Source: Tribonema minus (lineage: Eukaryota; Sar; Xanthophyceae; Tribonematales; Tribonemataceae). Taken from it: a stretch of 64,000 nt of DNA. Below are positions 1 to 12,310 of the stretch, in pieces. The stretch spans positions 930,001-994,000 of the forward strand of contig JAFCMP010000323.1 in assembly GCA_017506865.1 (NCBI GenBank). The letters run 5' to 3'. The notes under the pieces were generated by a model. That model ran no database searches. It was not told where the DNA came from and saw only the letters and a program-made list of their open reading frames with translations. A program made the translations under genes and the position numbers. Within the stretch, counting starts at the first letter, position 1. Each line of letters opens with the position of its first letter.

Positions 1-170
1 GGCTCAGGGCAAGAGCGGCCCTCATTTCGCTTCCAAGAGTCTCGTATAGTCATGGCTGTGCGCCCGTGCAGGGTTAGCTTCACCCAGGGTTCAGGTCAGG
101 GTAAGGGTTGCTTGGTGGTCTTCCCTTTTCGCTAACCCTGCCCCTGACCTTGCCCCCCCGCACTGTTCTG

Positions 171-917
171 CGCGGCCCGTGCAAGGCGGGCTGGAGACAC
201 CAGAGGGTAGAGTGACGGCTAGGGTTAGGGTCAGGCTGACTTAAGAGCGGTTTTGATCTCGCCTCTGCGTCTTCCGCGCTGCAGGGTTACGGCCAGCGTT
301 AGGGTTTGGGCTAGGGGAACGGTGGCGTTCTCCATCGCTTCTGATGTGGGTTAGGGTTGCTTCATGGCCTTCCCTCACCGGTTCCGAACCCTAACCTAAC
401 CCTCGCACTACTCCAACTCTCGTTTGTCCCCGCGCTGCAGTCATGGCCGCGCTGCCCGTGCAAGGGGGGCTGGAGACCCCAGGAATCAGGGTTAGGGCTA
501 GGGTTAGGGTTGCCGCAATGTCATCGCCGGTTCTGTTGACCCCCTGCGCTTCATGGGCGGCTGCAGGGATTAGGTTTAGGGTTAACCCTAACCCTAAGCT
601 AGGGTTAGGGCCTGGGCTAGGCTAGGGCTGGGTTGCTGCATGGTCTTTCTTCATCGCTTTCCTACCTCGTTTTCATCGTGTTGCAGTCATGGCCGCGCTG
701 CCCGTGCTTAGGGTTAGGATTAGGTTTAGGGTTAGGGCTGAGTTGCAGTTGCTGCATGATGTCTTCTCCACCGCTTCTGATCAGGGCTAGGGTTGCCGCA
801 TGGCCTTCTCTCATCGTTTCCGAACCTTAACCTAACCCTAACCCTACGCTAACACTCATTTGTCCCCGTGTTGCAGTCATGGCCGCGCTGCCCGTACAAG
901 GGGGCTGGAGACCCCAG
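171..917 (+). repeat. Acceptor-side copies of JmjC exon 1
   Basis: Four partial copies (about 171-203, 431-480, 680-706, 862-917) of the start of the exon at 1106. Most keep the acceptor TGCAG followed by TCATGGCCGCGCTGCCCGT and run into GGGCTGGAGAC before diverging. Spacing is roughly 180-260 bases and the spacers are rich in TTAGGG units. They sit in the intron that leads into exon 1; no other gene is visible in 1-1105. Confidence 0.8.
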
Positions 918-1105
918 GTTTAGGGCTAGGATTAGGGTTGCTGCATGGTCATCATCGCAAGTGTACCTCGTGGGCCAGTTAGGTTCAGGCTCAGGGATGA
1001 GGTTTAGGGGTAGGGTTGGGGGTAGAGGTAGGCTTAGTGAGGGTTAGGGTTGCTGCATCGTCTTTCATCATCGCTCCCATGTTCTCGTTTGTCCCCGCGC
1101 TGCAG

Positions 1106-4100
1106 TCATGGCCGCGCTGCCCGTACAAGGGGGGCTGGAGACCCCGGGGGGGCCGCTCATGTGCCCCCCCACCAATGGCGGCATGGACATCATGCACTAC
1201 TTCATGGGAGACAAGGGTGAGTATGGTATGTATGTATGCACTTGACTCAACTGCACTTGGAGTCATTTGGAGTGATTACACTGGGCCCCCCTTGTACGGC
1301 CAGCAGAGCACAGTGCAGTGCGTGGCCTGCTTTTATAGCAGTGACATGTCTCCACGACTGTGGCCTGGAGCACTGCTAAATGGGAGACAAGGGTGAGCTT
1401 ACGCACATTCTCATCAATTATGCTTCAGAGTGTTGCAGAAGTGTGAGCAGCATTGTCACCTGCAATCGCCAGCTGAAATGCCAGTAGTATGAGGGGGTCA
1501 CGCCGCAGACGCGCCGGGGGGGCGGGGGGGGGGGGGGGGGGGGGGAGGTCTCAACATGAGCATGACGAGCGAAGCACTCAGATCCGTAATGCTTGCGTTT
1601 TCCAATTTGGTTAGGGACAAGCCGTGAAGGGCAGTAGCACAAAGCTCGGGCATGGTTGTGTATTTACATCCGTGGTCTGCAGGAGGCTTCAACTCGCGGT
1701 GCTAGGTACTGTCGCGTTAGATTCAATTATCGCAGTAGGACCGCAGTACTTTTTCAAAGGCCGTTCTGAGAGCCGCAATTTGCGGCCTGTCGGCAGTCTG
1801 GGCACGTGTGGAGCGCTGCCACGCGCGTACATCGCTCGTGCAGCATTCTCACATTTGAGATCAATATGCTCACTTGCTTGTCTCCAGGCCACGGTAGCGC
1901 CATGCTGTCATGGCGCACGCTTGGGCAAAAGTGTGCATTTTCACATCACCATTATTCCTTCGGTGCATCGCCGTCGCTGGTAATCATGAAAGGCGGCAAG
2001 TAGGCGATGAGAACGTCATCGACTGCAGTAACGAGCGACCAAAGCCATACTTCAAGAAGTGCATCATACCTCAACCACAAGTGCACGTTCTGTGACGGGC
2101 TGTTTGGATCCTCAGCTCGACATGTTGCTTGCCTTAGGGTTAGGGTTAGCTTACATCAGCCTCGCACGCCTCGAGCGCCAGGCCCATCCCCATCGTGGCA
2201 GCCGTCGCATAGGGTTAGGGTCAGGGTTAGCATTTCAAAGCTTAGGGTTAGGTTAGGGTTAGGCTTAGGAGCAGGGTTAGAGCGCGCCGACGCGTGCGGC
2301 GATGCAGGCGCTGGCGCGCAGTTGTGCGCAGTTTTAGGGTTAGGGTTAGCCCTAACCCTGAGGTCGTTGCTCGTCGGCCGCATCAGTTGCGCCATCCTGA
2401 CCGAAACCCTATTTGCCGTAACACTAATCGCTGTACGCAAGCGCATCTCCGTTGTCCTCGTCACGCGTGCACCCATGCTGCAGAGCTTGTCGCCGGCGCT
2501 GGCGTGCAGTCTTAGGGTCAGGGTTAGCCCTAACCTTAACGTTGCTGTTCGCCGGTCGCGTCAGTGGCGCCACCGTGCTAACCCTAACTCTAAGCCTAAT
2601 CCTAACCCTGACCCTAACCTAGCGCTAGCTCACTGGACGTAAACGCATCTTCGTTGTCGTCGTCGTCCTCGCGCGTGCCGCCAAACGCTCTCTTCCGATG
2701 CAACTGTGCCACGCTAGCCTATCAGCTACAGAAGTGCCCTGCACCAGTCACGCCGTCCGCCGCTTAGGGTTCGTGTTAGGATTACAGGTAGGGTTAGGGT
2801 TAGGGTCACACTGGACATTAAAATTTCATAGTGCCCTGCATTAGTCACGCCATCCGTCGCTGAGGGTTAGGGTAACGCTCAGGTTGAGGGTTGGGATTAC
2901 GCTGGACTCAAAATCTCATCAGCATCGCTGCTCGTGCAGCTGACGCGCCCTCTCAACACAATCCTTTTCAACTCCTAACCCTTACCCCCCCCCCCCCCCA
3001 CCCTGATGACCTCCTTGCAGGCACGGGCGCGCCGTTCCATGTGCACTCCGACGCCATCAACCTCATGCTCACGGGCTCCAAGAAGTGAGTGCGCTGCTGC
3101 TGAACGCTGCGCTGCTGCCGCGCGCTGCGCGGCTGCTGGCGCTGCCGCCGAGCGGTGCTGCTCATTGCTGCCGCGTCGCGCGTGCGCTGCGCTGCTGCTG
3201 AATGCTGCGCTGCTGCCGCGCGCGCTGCTGCCGAGAGCGCTGCTGCCGAGCGCTGCCGCGGCGCGCCGCGTCACGCCTGCGCAGTGGTCTGCAGCCGCGT
3301 TCGTTTCCGTGTAAGCACGGTTCTGTCCTGGTGGCGATGGATTGCCATCTTTAGCACCCTGTTGCGATGCGCTTGGCTGGGCTCACAGGCTCAGGGTCAG
3401 GGTTAGACTTCACCCTAACCAATCTTGTCCCTGTCGGAGCGCGCTGCGTTGTGCATCGCAGTGCAGCCGCCCGCCTCTTGAGCGGCATTACGTTCTAACG
3501 CAGGTCCGGGTTAGGATTTGAGTTAGGTTTAACTGTTTAGGGTGAAGTTGATCAGCATCACTGACCAAGTGCGAAGGCTCACGGGACGGGAGACTTAGGG
3601 TTAGGGTTAGGTTAGGGCATGAGAGCCCGCTGTTACGCGTGATCAGAATGCAGCAGAGGGAGTCTATGTCCACGTTGAAAGACTGCGGCTGCTGCCGCTG
3701 CCACGGCCACTTGCTTTGACGATCGTGGCGAACACCAGATGTGGTGAGCATCACAACCCATGTGGATCAGTGGTAACTGCTCTTGCTTGTCCATAGCATT
3801 CGCTCGCCCAGGAGCTGTCTGGCAGATTGTGGTTTAGGGGTAGGTAAATCTACCGAAAGGGTTGGGTGACCCTACCCCTAGGGTTAGGTGACCTTACCCC
3901 TATGGTCAGGTAACCGTACCGCTAGGGTTAGGTGACCCTGCCCCTACTACGCGTCTTACTCGCTGCGCGCATGCGCTTTTCATCGTCCATGACAAGTGCC
4001 TCCTTGCCTGCTGCCGCTGCCCGTCGCTGCTGCTGCCGCTGCTGCTCCTCAAAAACATGTCGCGCCGTCAGGTGGTGGGTGCTGCCGCCGCGCCAGGCGA

Positions 4101-6498
4101 CGTTCAGCCGCATGCACATCAAGGAGTGGGCGGCTAAGGTACGGCGCGCCAATTGAAGTTGCAGCTTTGAGGTTGTAGCCATACATAACGTATGTGACAT
4201 ATGCCGTTAAACCGCTTGTGTTGTGCGCCCCCCTGGCTGCGCATGTTGAAGTTGTACCTGTACAATTATACGGTATGCCCTCTTTGCATTGTGAAGCTTG
4301 CGGTACGCACAGAGCACCCAGCTGCGCATTTTGAAGTTGAAGTTGCTTCTTGTCTCCTCGCGGTCACAACTCAGCCCCTTGTGCGCTGCCTCCCCTCACA
4401 CGCCTGCTGCCCAATTGCGCGATGACGTTGCAAAATCATGCGGTAGCGGTGCTGAGCTTGCGCATATAGTTCCGCTCGTCCCGCGATACGTGAGAAGATT
4501 AAACCATCCCGTAAATGTGCCTCACATGTGACGGTGCTGGGTTCAGCCTCTTTCCGGCAGCGGTGCTGTACGTGCGTGTAAGCAGTGCTACAGGAGAGTT
4601 TCCGCTAGCTCTGTGAGAACCAACGAAGCGTCTCACATGTGCTCCTCTTTCTGTGTGCACCCCGCCCTATTGGGGTTCTGCACCCCGTGGCAGCTGCGCA
4701 GCTCTCGCGGGTCCATAGCCCCCTCGCCTCCCCCTGCGCATGTGGGGTCCGGTATGCGTCTCCATTGCACTTGCAGTTGTGCACTGCAAGTGGTGACGCT
4801 CTACATGCCTTATCAGCAGACCTTGACAGCACGCTGCATCTGCTTTTTGCGCGTGCGCCCCTTGGAACACAGACGGGCCGTCTGGAGAGCAGGGACGCCC
4901 CTATGGAGTGCCTGCAGAACGCTGGCGACCTCGCCTACGTGCCTTTCGACTGGGGCCACGCAGCAATCAACGAGGTCAGTGACAGCCATAACCGCAGTAT
5001 GTGCCGGTACTTGGACAAACCTTATCGTTGTCAGATATTACTGCATGTCGACGTCTTGTTACTGGAAAGTCTGCAGAACGCTGGCGACCTCGCCTACGTG
5101 CCTTTCGACTGGGGCCACGCGGCCATTAACGAGGTACACACTTGTCGTTATTCTTAGCAATGTCATCGCTAGATATCGCTGTATACCGACATCTTGATGC
5201 TACTACTAGTAGAGTGCCTGCAGAACGCTGGGGACCTCGCCTGCGTGCCTTTTGACTGGGGCCACGCGGCGGTCAACGAGGTCAGCGGCAGCCGCAACGC
5301 AGTACTTCGAAGTACATGATATCCTTGTGCTGACATTGTTGAGTGTTGACATATAAAGTAAATAGTACAGTGCCTACACAACGCCGGCGACCTCGCGTAC
5401 GTGCCTTTTGACTGGGGCCACGCGGCGATTAACAAGGTCAGCGGTAGCCAAAATGCAGTACATGGTGGTACTTGTTGTCAACATTATCAACGGCAGAAAG
5501 TACTGTATTTAGATGTCTTGATGCTAGAGTGCATGCAAAACGCTGGGGACCTCGCCCATGTGCCTTTCGACTGGGGCCTTGCGGCAATCAACGAGGTACA
5601 CTCTGGTCATTACCGTTACCTTTGTCGTCATTAGGCATCACTGTATTTCGACGTGTCGATACAAGAGTGCCTGCAGAACGCTGGGGTCCTTGTCTACGTG
5701 CCTTTCGACTGGGGCCATGTGGCGATCAATGAGGTCAGCGGCAAGCTTAATGCAGTACACGCTAGTCATAATTGTTGTTACCAGTACCACCATTGGGCAT
5801 CACTGTACTTTGGTGCATCAATGCTAGAGTGTCTGCAGAATGCTGGAGCCCTCGAAGTGCTTAGACTTAAATCAGGGTTACGGTTACTGTCCGATTGGTG
5901 CCATGTGGTGAATAACGAGGTCAGCAGCAAGCATGATGCAGTACATGGTCATACTTGAAAGACTTGAACATTACTAGCATTACTAGTACCTCGTAGTATC
6001 ACGATCAGAAACAAATATCACCAGAACAAGTTTTCATATTGTGCCGAGCGCGCGATGCGGCAGTGTGTGCACACTTCAACGTATAGAAGTATCTTGAGCG
6101 ATTGCAACTGTCTCAATACCCTTTTCCTTCTCTTTGAGGCAGCAATCAAATAAACGAACACCAGGTACTTTCTATTAGTTCTCGCTCAGGGCGCGAAAAA
6201 GCCCAGATGATGGTCTAACTTGATGCTGCTGTACGGAATCTGCATGTCGTGTGACTTCTGAAAGTGTCTCAACGACAACCACTCAAACGCCGCCGCCGCC
6301 AAATGGCATCTCGGGATCCTCCCCTGCGTCCTCCTCCATGTACCTCTGCGGACTTTCTTACAAGCCAGCACCTGTGCCGACTGAAAAAGGTTTTCCCCCG
6401 TCGGTGATTCATCGCAGGCGGATGACACATTTGGCTACACCATGGAGCTGACAAACAGGCGCGACACGTTCATGGCCATCATGGGGCGTGCGTGCTGA
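1106..6498 (+). CDS. JmjC-domain 2-oxoglutarate/Fe(II) oxygenase, 3' part (5 exons)
   Basis: Exons: 1106-1216, 3021-3084, 4072-4138, 4873-4974, 6418-6498 (stop). Joined they give 140 residues with every phase closing. Exon 2 carries the PFHVHSD segment, which supplies the HxD iron ligands, and the NLMLTGSKKW stretch typical of JmjC cores. Exon 3 reads WVLPPRQATF. Exon 4 has AGDLAYVPFDWGHAAIN, with the distal iron-binding His in WGH. Exon 5 ends the protein with MAIMGRAC. Family knowledge: such enzymes hydroxylate or demethylate protein side chains using 2-oxoglutarate and oxygen; the substrate here is unknown. The first exon enters in phase 1, so the N-terminus lies left of the window. Copies of exon 1's 5' edge lie upstream of it (171-917) and copies of exon 4 lie downstream of it (5065-5919). 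Confidence 0.85.
1217..3020. other. JmjC intron 1, telomere-unit rich
   Basis: A second copy of the exon-1 end (GGAGACAAGG followed by GTGAG) occurs at about 1386-1396. The rest holds a 27-base G run near 1516-1544, scattered TTAGGG/CCCTAA units (2120-2640, 2760-2890), and a C run just before the exon-2 acceptor at 3020, which acts as its pyrimidine tract. Open frames here have no domain signature and look like chance. Confidence 0.6.
5065..5919 (+). repeat. Donor-side tandem copies of JmjC exon 4 (6 copies)
   Basis: Copies at 5065-5133, 5212-5280, 5368-5436, 5527-5595, 5665-5733 and 5827-5919 follow the real exon end (4906-4974) at a period of 138-162 bases. Each ends in the exon's AAC(G/A)AG and a GT donor (GTCAG or GTACAC). 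All are free of stops in the exon frame. The nearest copy differs little, the fourth replaces the iron-binding His of WGH with Leu, and the last is disrupted by a telomere-like insertion. Confidence 0.9.
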
Positions 6499-6539
6499 CG
6501 TGCCACGTGACTTCAAACTTGAAGTTACCCTGGGTTCCT

Positions 6540-6760
6540 TAAATCTGGCGAGGTGTTGGGGGCCCCATCCCGTTCGGGACTGACGTTGCTGAGACGCAGC
6601 TTCGCAAAGGGCGGGGTGGGGTGTGTGTGTGGGGGGGGGGGCCTGTGGCTTCACGCTTGAAGTTGCATGGCGTCAAACTCACCCTTGGCGAGGTGTTCAG
6701 GCCCAGCCCGTTCGGGAATGACGTTGCTGAGACGAGGCTTCGCAAAGAGGGGAGGTGGGG
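6540..6760 (-). repeat. Tandem pair, possible minus-strand exon edge
   Basis: Two copies about 130 bases apart. On the minus strand the copy at 6683-6755 reads KPRLSNVIPERAGPEHLAK and ends at a good GTGAGTTT donor. The second copy lacks the donor. This resembles the exon-edge copies elsewhere, but no partner exons were found and the downstream direction runs into the JmjC gene. No family recognised. Confidence 0.3.
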
Positions 6761-7462
6761 GGTGGGGGTGGGCAGAACCTGTGGGTGCCACTGACTTGCG
6801 TCGCAGTTGACTTTCAGACCTGCGATGCGGCGCCGCATGTGGATAGCGTTGGGCGCTCAACATGGCTGCCGCAAAAGCGATGCGGTGTAGAGGGACTCTG
6901 ACAGGGGGGGGAGGCGAGGCAGCAGAGCACTTGTGCCTTACTGTTGCGTCGATGGCGGGCGCCGCCGCAGTGGTAACTGCCGCAGATGGCCTTGCGATTT
7001 TGGGCCGAGGAGCACAGTTGCATGGCGCAAGCAGAGATTAGCGGACGGAAGACAAACACAGTCAATGCGCGGCGTGCAAACAACAAAACACAGATGGCAA
7101 TGACACGCGCGCAAAGCGGCTGTGAATGCATCGTGGAACATGTGTTGTGCTGCTGCACGTGATGCAGCCAAACGCCTCATTGCAGCAAGGTTGCACGCAC
7201 CCCAGTGCCACTGCCGAGCGCTTGAAATTATTGACACAATCTTGCAGCTCATGCGCATGCCAGGAGTGCATTTGGCAGCTCTTGGTGTATGAACACATTG
7301 CCCCGATGCTGCCGCACGAAGCCCAGTTGGGGGACCCAATTGGACCCCACTGCGCAGATGCTGCTGTTGTCCCACTGGTATTGCACGAGCACTGCTGCTA
7401 CTACCAACTGTGAGTTAACTGATTCCTGCTGAAGTATCGGCAGGCAAGCCGAACTCGAACTT

Positions 7463-7669
7463 GTGCTGAATTTGTTAGGTGAGAGTGACATGACGGTTGA
7501 ACGTGCCGCCGTTCTGTCCCGCGTCAAAGTCCTTCCAAGTGGCGGATTGAAATGCGAGCTCGGTACCGTTGCTCGTGGGGCGTTGATGGGGGCGGTGATG
7601 GAGGGATCGGACAAGGACAACGGCTCGAAATGTTACATCTCCCCAACTGCCTGTAAGCCGCTTGACTGA
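7463..7669 (+). other. Unassigned open frame between JmjC and XPA-like genes
   Basis: A 68-residue open frame (VERAAVLSRVKVLPSGGLK in the middle) with coding-like composition, about 575 bases upstream of the first XPA-like exon on the same strand. It could hold an upstream exon of that gene, but no splice border pair was convincing. The span 6763-8244 otherwise shows no recognisable gene; a minus-strand frame at 7811-8023 (GLFAEQRDSWNRAFDFLLP) is equally unassigned. Confidence 0.2.
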
Positions 7670-8244
7670 TGCTTCCAACGTTCCCTAAGATCTGGCTACG
7701 CTACACATAGACCCCTCAACGAGCATCGGGTGCGGAAGGCCCGTATTGATGCTGTGTGTATGTACGTCCATATTCGATGCAGTGAACTTCAAGTCGTAGA
7801 AGTTCATTTTTTACAACAGAGAGCAAGGAGCAAGCGGAGAAACTGGCAGTCCGCCCTGTCGTCCTCCTCTTTGTCGTGACGATGCTGCCTGTCGCGAATC
7901 CTTAGGGTTGCCATCGGCAGCCGGGAGCAAAAAATCAAAAGCACGATTCCAACTGTCGCGTTGTTCTGCAAACAGCCCACTGGGTGCTTCGAGTGGCGAG
8001 CCAGCCGCTCCAACCCTTGACATATTCCGAAAATTCGTGCAGGTCAGTTTGACATAGCATGTCCAGCTGCTGTCACTCTATTGCAGCATCTTGCTCGAAG
8101 TTTATGTTGTCCCTCCCACCTGCAGCAGGTCGCTTGCTTCTACCAGGCTGCGTGAGGGTCGCGGTCTCGCCATCGCAGCTCTCTTTCCCAGCGTGCCATG
8201 TGCTGCAGCCTCACTCTGCCGAGGCTCCCCCTCTCCCTTTGCAG

Positions 8245-9693
8245 ACTTCAGTCGGCAAGCAGGGCAGCTTGCGGGCCAGGAGAGCGAGCCCATGGGAGAT
8301 GAAATCGTCGTGCGCAGCAACAAGGACCTTCGCATCGTGGCGGGCGAAGGCCCGGATGTCCCGCGCAGGAAGTGGACGTGCACTGCGGCAAAGCACAGGC
8401 AAGCGTCGCCGCCGCACATCGCAATGACGCGAGCTGCCCTGGCTCAGCAACACAGTCACGCATCCTCGCAGCCCTGTGTGTGTTTGCGCTGGAGTTGGCG
8501 CTGCCGCTGTGCGCCAACACACGCAGGACTAGTAACAACCCAATCTGCAAGCAAGAATGCTACACCCGCCGCGCTTCCTGGTGCGTTGGCCAGCTTACAG
8601 CGGCGGCTGACCGTTGCGCTAGAGGGGCATGTCAATTGACTGGACGCTCCCGTTGCCCCTGCGTCCCACATCTCAGCTTCTTCCTCTCGGACGAGGACCT
8701 CGCGGGGCTGTCGTTCGTGCCCAGCGCAAACGCCAAACGGGGCAGGCCCATGCACCTGTACAGGGAGGAGGACCTACTGCAGGCGGCGTGCGCAAAGTTC
8801 TCGCGCGAGGGCTTCGAGGCCAAGCGCCTGCGGCAGCGCAGCCGGTTCGTGGAGAAGAAGGACAAGGGGCCGGTAGCGCAGCCGCAGCAGCAGCAGCAGC
8901 AGCAGCAGGCGCAGGCGCAGGCGCCGGCGTGGCAGAAGCACTCCAAGACGGATCTGCAGAGGGTCGCCGCCGCCGCCGCCGCCGCGGCGGGCGCGGCGCG
9001 GCGCCGCCGCCCGCGCAGCATGACGCAGCCGCCGCTGCCGCCGGCGACTATGACCGCGGCAGCGACGGCGGCGGCGCGCAGCGCGGCGGCGGTTACGCGC
9101 CCGTCATGCAGGGCGCGGCGCCGCTGCCGCCGATGGGCGCTCACGGCGGCGAGGGCTACGTGTATCTCACGCAGGTGCCGGGCGCCGCAGCGGCGCTCGC
9201 GCCCGCCGCCGTGCACGGCGGCTGGGTCATGCAGCCGTACGCACACGCGCCCGGCGCGGCGGCGGCGGCGTACGCTCATCACGGTGGCGCCGGCGATCCG
9301 CGCGGCGCCGACGCTGCGGCATACGGCGGCGGTGCGCCATCCGGCGGCGATGCGGCAGCAGCGGCGGCGGTGGCGCAGCCGCACCCGGTGAAGCGGCAGC
9401 GGCAGATGCCGCCGGAGGGAGGGGGCGGGGCACATGGTGCGCTGCAGGCGGACGCTGCAGTGGCGCCGCCGAAGAGCGCTGCGCCGCGCGAGCGCAACAT
9501 TGCCGCCGGCAGCAACGGCGGCGGCCACGCGGCGGCGTATGAGCAGGAAGGCGCGGCGGGGGCGCCGGCGTACGATGCCACGCAGATGGGCGGTGAGGCG
9601 GGCGGCGGCGGCGGCGATGTTGCCGGGGAGCAGCAGCAGCAGGTCCAGGCGCACCAGCGCGCGCCAGCGCCGCAGCAGCATCAGCAGCACTAG
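8245..9693 (+). CDS. XPA-like DNA-binding-domain protein with low-complexity tail (partial model)
   Basis: Model exons: 8245-8371, 8677-8962, 9019-9693 (stop), 361 residues from the first visible exon. Exon 1 follows a strong CCCTCTCCCTTTGCAG acceptor, so the start codon is further upstream. The stretch FFLSDEDLAGLSFV, then RPMHLYREEDLLQAACAKF, then KRLRQRSRF resembles the C-terminal half of the XPA DNA-binding domain (LLxDxDL and MKLY-helix pattern); its zinc finger is not seen. The rest is a Gln run (CAG repeat near 8882), Ala/Gly-rich sequence and a basic PVKRQRQ patch that could be a nuclear signal. The 56-base second intron (8963-9018) is very GC-rich; an alternative is a one-base error, since frames differ on either side. 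The exon-1 donor (AA then GTGGAC) is weak. A DNA-repair role is inference only. Confidence 0.45.
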
Positions 9694-12310
9694 CAGCGGA
9701 TCGCTTCGGTTTGGCGCGGCAGCCCGCGCCGGGTTGCCAGGGCGTCCGCCGCCGCTGCCACGGCTGCAGCAGCAGCGGCAGCAGCAGCGGCGGCAGCAGC
9801 AGAGGGTCGCTGCGCGCGCGCCCCTGCAGCAGCGCTTGCCCCACTACTTGTTGCTTCGTGCCGCCAGGCGCTTTTAGGTCTCGCGCGCAGCTGCAGCGGC
9901 GGCGGCAGCGGCGGTGAGAGCTCGCCAGTGCGCGGAGCGCTGCCGCTGATGGACGGCGGCGTCGCGACCCAAGATGCTGGCGTTGGACTCCTGCTGGTGT
10001 TGCAGCTGACGGCGCTGTCTGTAAAACTTTTGGTACGGTAGCTCTCACGGCGGCAGCGCGTCCAGCGTGGATGCGGCGGCGGCGGTGCCGGCGGCGGCAG
10101 CGGCGGCGGCGGCAGCAGCGGCGGCGGCAGCGGCAGCTGCCAGCAGAGCGCGGGGATCTGGCGGCGGTGGCGGCGCGGTGGCGGCAGCAGCGGGACCGTG
10201 CGCCGCGCTGCCGCCGGCTGCGATGCCGCGTGCAACTTGGCGTCAGAGCTGAGGTGTATGCCGCAGCGGCAGCCGTGTTTGCTGCTCACAGCCAAAGTTT
10301 CTTGGTGTGTTAGCTTTGCTAGGAGTCTAGGGGGCGCAGGCGGCAGCGCAGGCGGCCAGCGCTGCCGCAGCGCCGCTCCTGCTTGCTGCGGCGGCGGCGG
10401 CAGCGGCGGTGGCAGCGGCCGCGGCGGCGATGCGGCGGCGGCTGCGCTATAGCAACGGCGGAGGCAGAGGCGAAGGCGGCGGCTGCGGCTGCGCTGCAGC
10501 GGCGGCGCTGCGGCGGCGGCTGCGCAGCGGCTGCGGATTCTCCGGCAGCCATGGCAGTGTACCAAGTGACGGGCGGCAGCAGCGGCGAATGCGGCGGCGG
10601 CGGCAGCGCATAAGACGGCAGCAGCGGCGGCGGCGGTGGCGACGACAGAGATGGTCATACATGCAACGCCGCTGCATCAGCCGGTGCGCGCTGCGTGCGG
10701 CACGCTGTCAGAGGGCGTATAGCATGGCAGCTGCTCGGCAGCTGTGCTGAGGCGTGTGGTGGCGCTCGGGCGAAACTGCCGCTGCAGCAGGTGCGGCTTT
10801 CCTCAGGGAAGATAAGATTGCCCTTGCGCCGCGACGCGGTGATGTGCTCAGCAATAGCAACTCGGAGCTGCTTGTGTTCATTCCACAACGTCACGGACGC
10901 TCGCTGCTTCTTGTTGGTCGCGGCGTGTTGCTGTGGCGTTGTAGCGAGGTTGGCGGAGACAATGTTCTTTGCACCACAGTTCATACGCCTTTGACAAATG
11001 TTTGCACACGCACGCGCCCCGAAGCCATTGAAAACAAGCAGCCGGTCACACTGTTTCTCTGAGTGCGTTGCACGGAACACCACTTCGATGCGCGGGTGTG
11101 GCGCTAGCATCGCACCGCCAACCCAGGGACTTCTTTCTGTTCTTACACAAAGGTCTCAAGGACAGCCGTTTCGCGCGTGACCGATACTGTATGGTTTGCG
11201 TTCCAGGCACGCATTGAGCCCAGCTGAAACCGCCACGACTGCTGGCACCCTTACCCTAACCCCTGAGCGCAACTCAGTACCTACGTGTCTGCGCATATTG
11301 TCAAGCAATGCCAAAAGCACTTCAAGTTGAACATCAGAAATGCATCAGTGCTCAACAGAGCTGCTCACAGAGCCGAAAGCGAACAAGCAGCAGGTCATCA
11401 TTCAGCAGCACGACCACGCAGGCAGCATAATCGCGGGCCGGGCGTAACAACACCGTAAGCGAACAGACTGAACATGACCATTACTCAATACGTTCGTGTG
11501 CGTGCAGACAAAGAAAGATGACGCTCGAGCGAGACCGCCGGCGCACGTTGCATGCCTCCAAAGTCAGTGCTCAAACAGGGGTGGACAGCGCAATGCGCTG
11601 CGATGACCGATGCATCGGGGGGGCAGTACATAGGGGGAAAGGGGGGGCATCTGCGCCGGGGGGCCTCAATGCTGTGAGTGTTAGGCGCCCCCCCAAATCC
11701 CCCCCCGCAAAAGCAGCAGCTAGTTTCTTTTTCTTGAGGTCGAAGCTGAAGCGACCGGCCCCGGCCCGACCAGAGGGCGTGGGGGGGGGGGGGGGTGATA
11801 CGACTACTAGTCACGCCTGATTTACAATCCCGCGGAAAGGAGCATGCGGCGTAGCTATCAACAAGCGTGAATTGGACGACTTGAACAGTCCGCGCGCACT
11901 GCGGTGACCGCCGCCTCGGGGGCTTGCACTGTGCCAGGGGTTTATTCCCCCAAGCAAGTGCTCCAGGAAGATCGTGTCAGCCTCAGTGGCGGGTGAAAAC
12001 GAGCAGCTGGCCAGAGGCACCTGACTGCGTGAAACGGGCCTCAAGAAACAAGCTGTCTACCTACTGCATACAAGGGCTTCAAGCTGAACTTGGTCATCAA
12101 CTGCCAGTGCCAGCAGTGAGCACTGAGAATTGTCACTGTACTTAACATTAAGCAACTGCAACTCCCACTGCCAGATGGTCCATATGGGCTGGGGGTGCGT
12201 ACGCGTTCGCCGGTGCGCTTCGGCTACGTATCGCTGCAGGTGTAGGTATGTAGCACGTGCACACCACTCGCCACCGTGGCCACCCATGCGCATGAATCAC
12301 GGAACACAAT
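9694..12310. other. GCN/CAG trinucleotide-rich region, no assigned gene
   Basis: 9694-10680 is dense GCN/CNG triplet repeat that opens all frames on both strands, so the long Ala/Arg/Pro frames there are not evidence of genes. 10655-11110 has a 151-residue minus-strand frame without a recognised domain. 11140-12310 holds G/C runs (near 11780) and no gene I can support; some of it may be 3' flank of the phosphatase gene. Confidence 0.4.

Noticed and set aside
200-850. A chromosome end at the left edge
   Set aside because: TTAGGG units are in both orientations, interrupted, and continue through the whole window inside introns, so they are interstitial.
1624-1983. 119-residue plus-strand frame in JmjC intron 1
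   Set aside because: Lies between two exons of the same strand whose phases join directly; composition looks random.
4639-5197. Two exon-4-like frames read as one continuous 170-residue protein
   Set aside because: The continuous frame runs through GT donors and duplicates the JmjC segment; single exon 4 with phase 0 borders fits the family.
8629-10658. Very long open frames on both strands at 8.6-10.7 kb
   Set aside because: GCN and CNG triplet repeats open all frames. Only the plus-strand frame tied to the XPA-like exons was kept, and only at moderate confidence.
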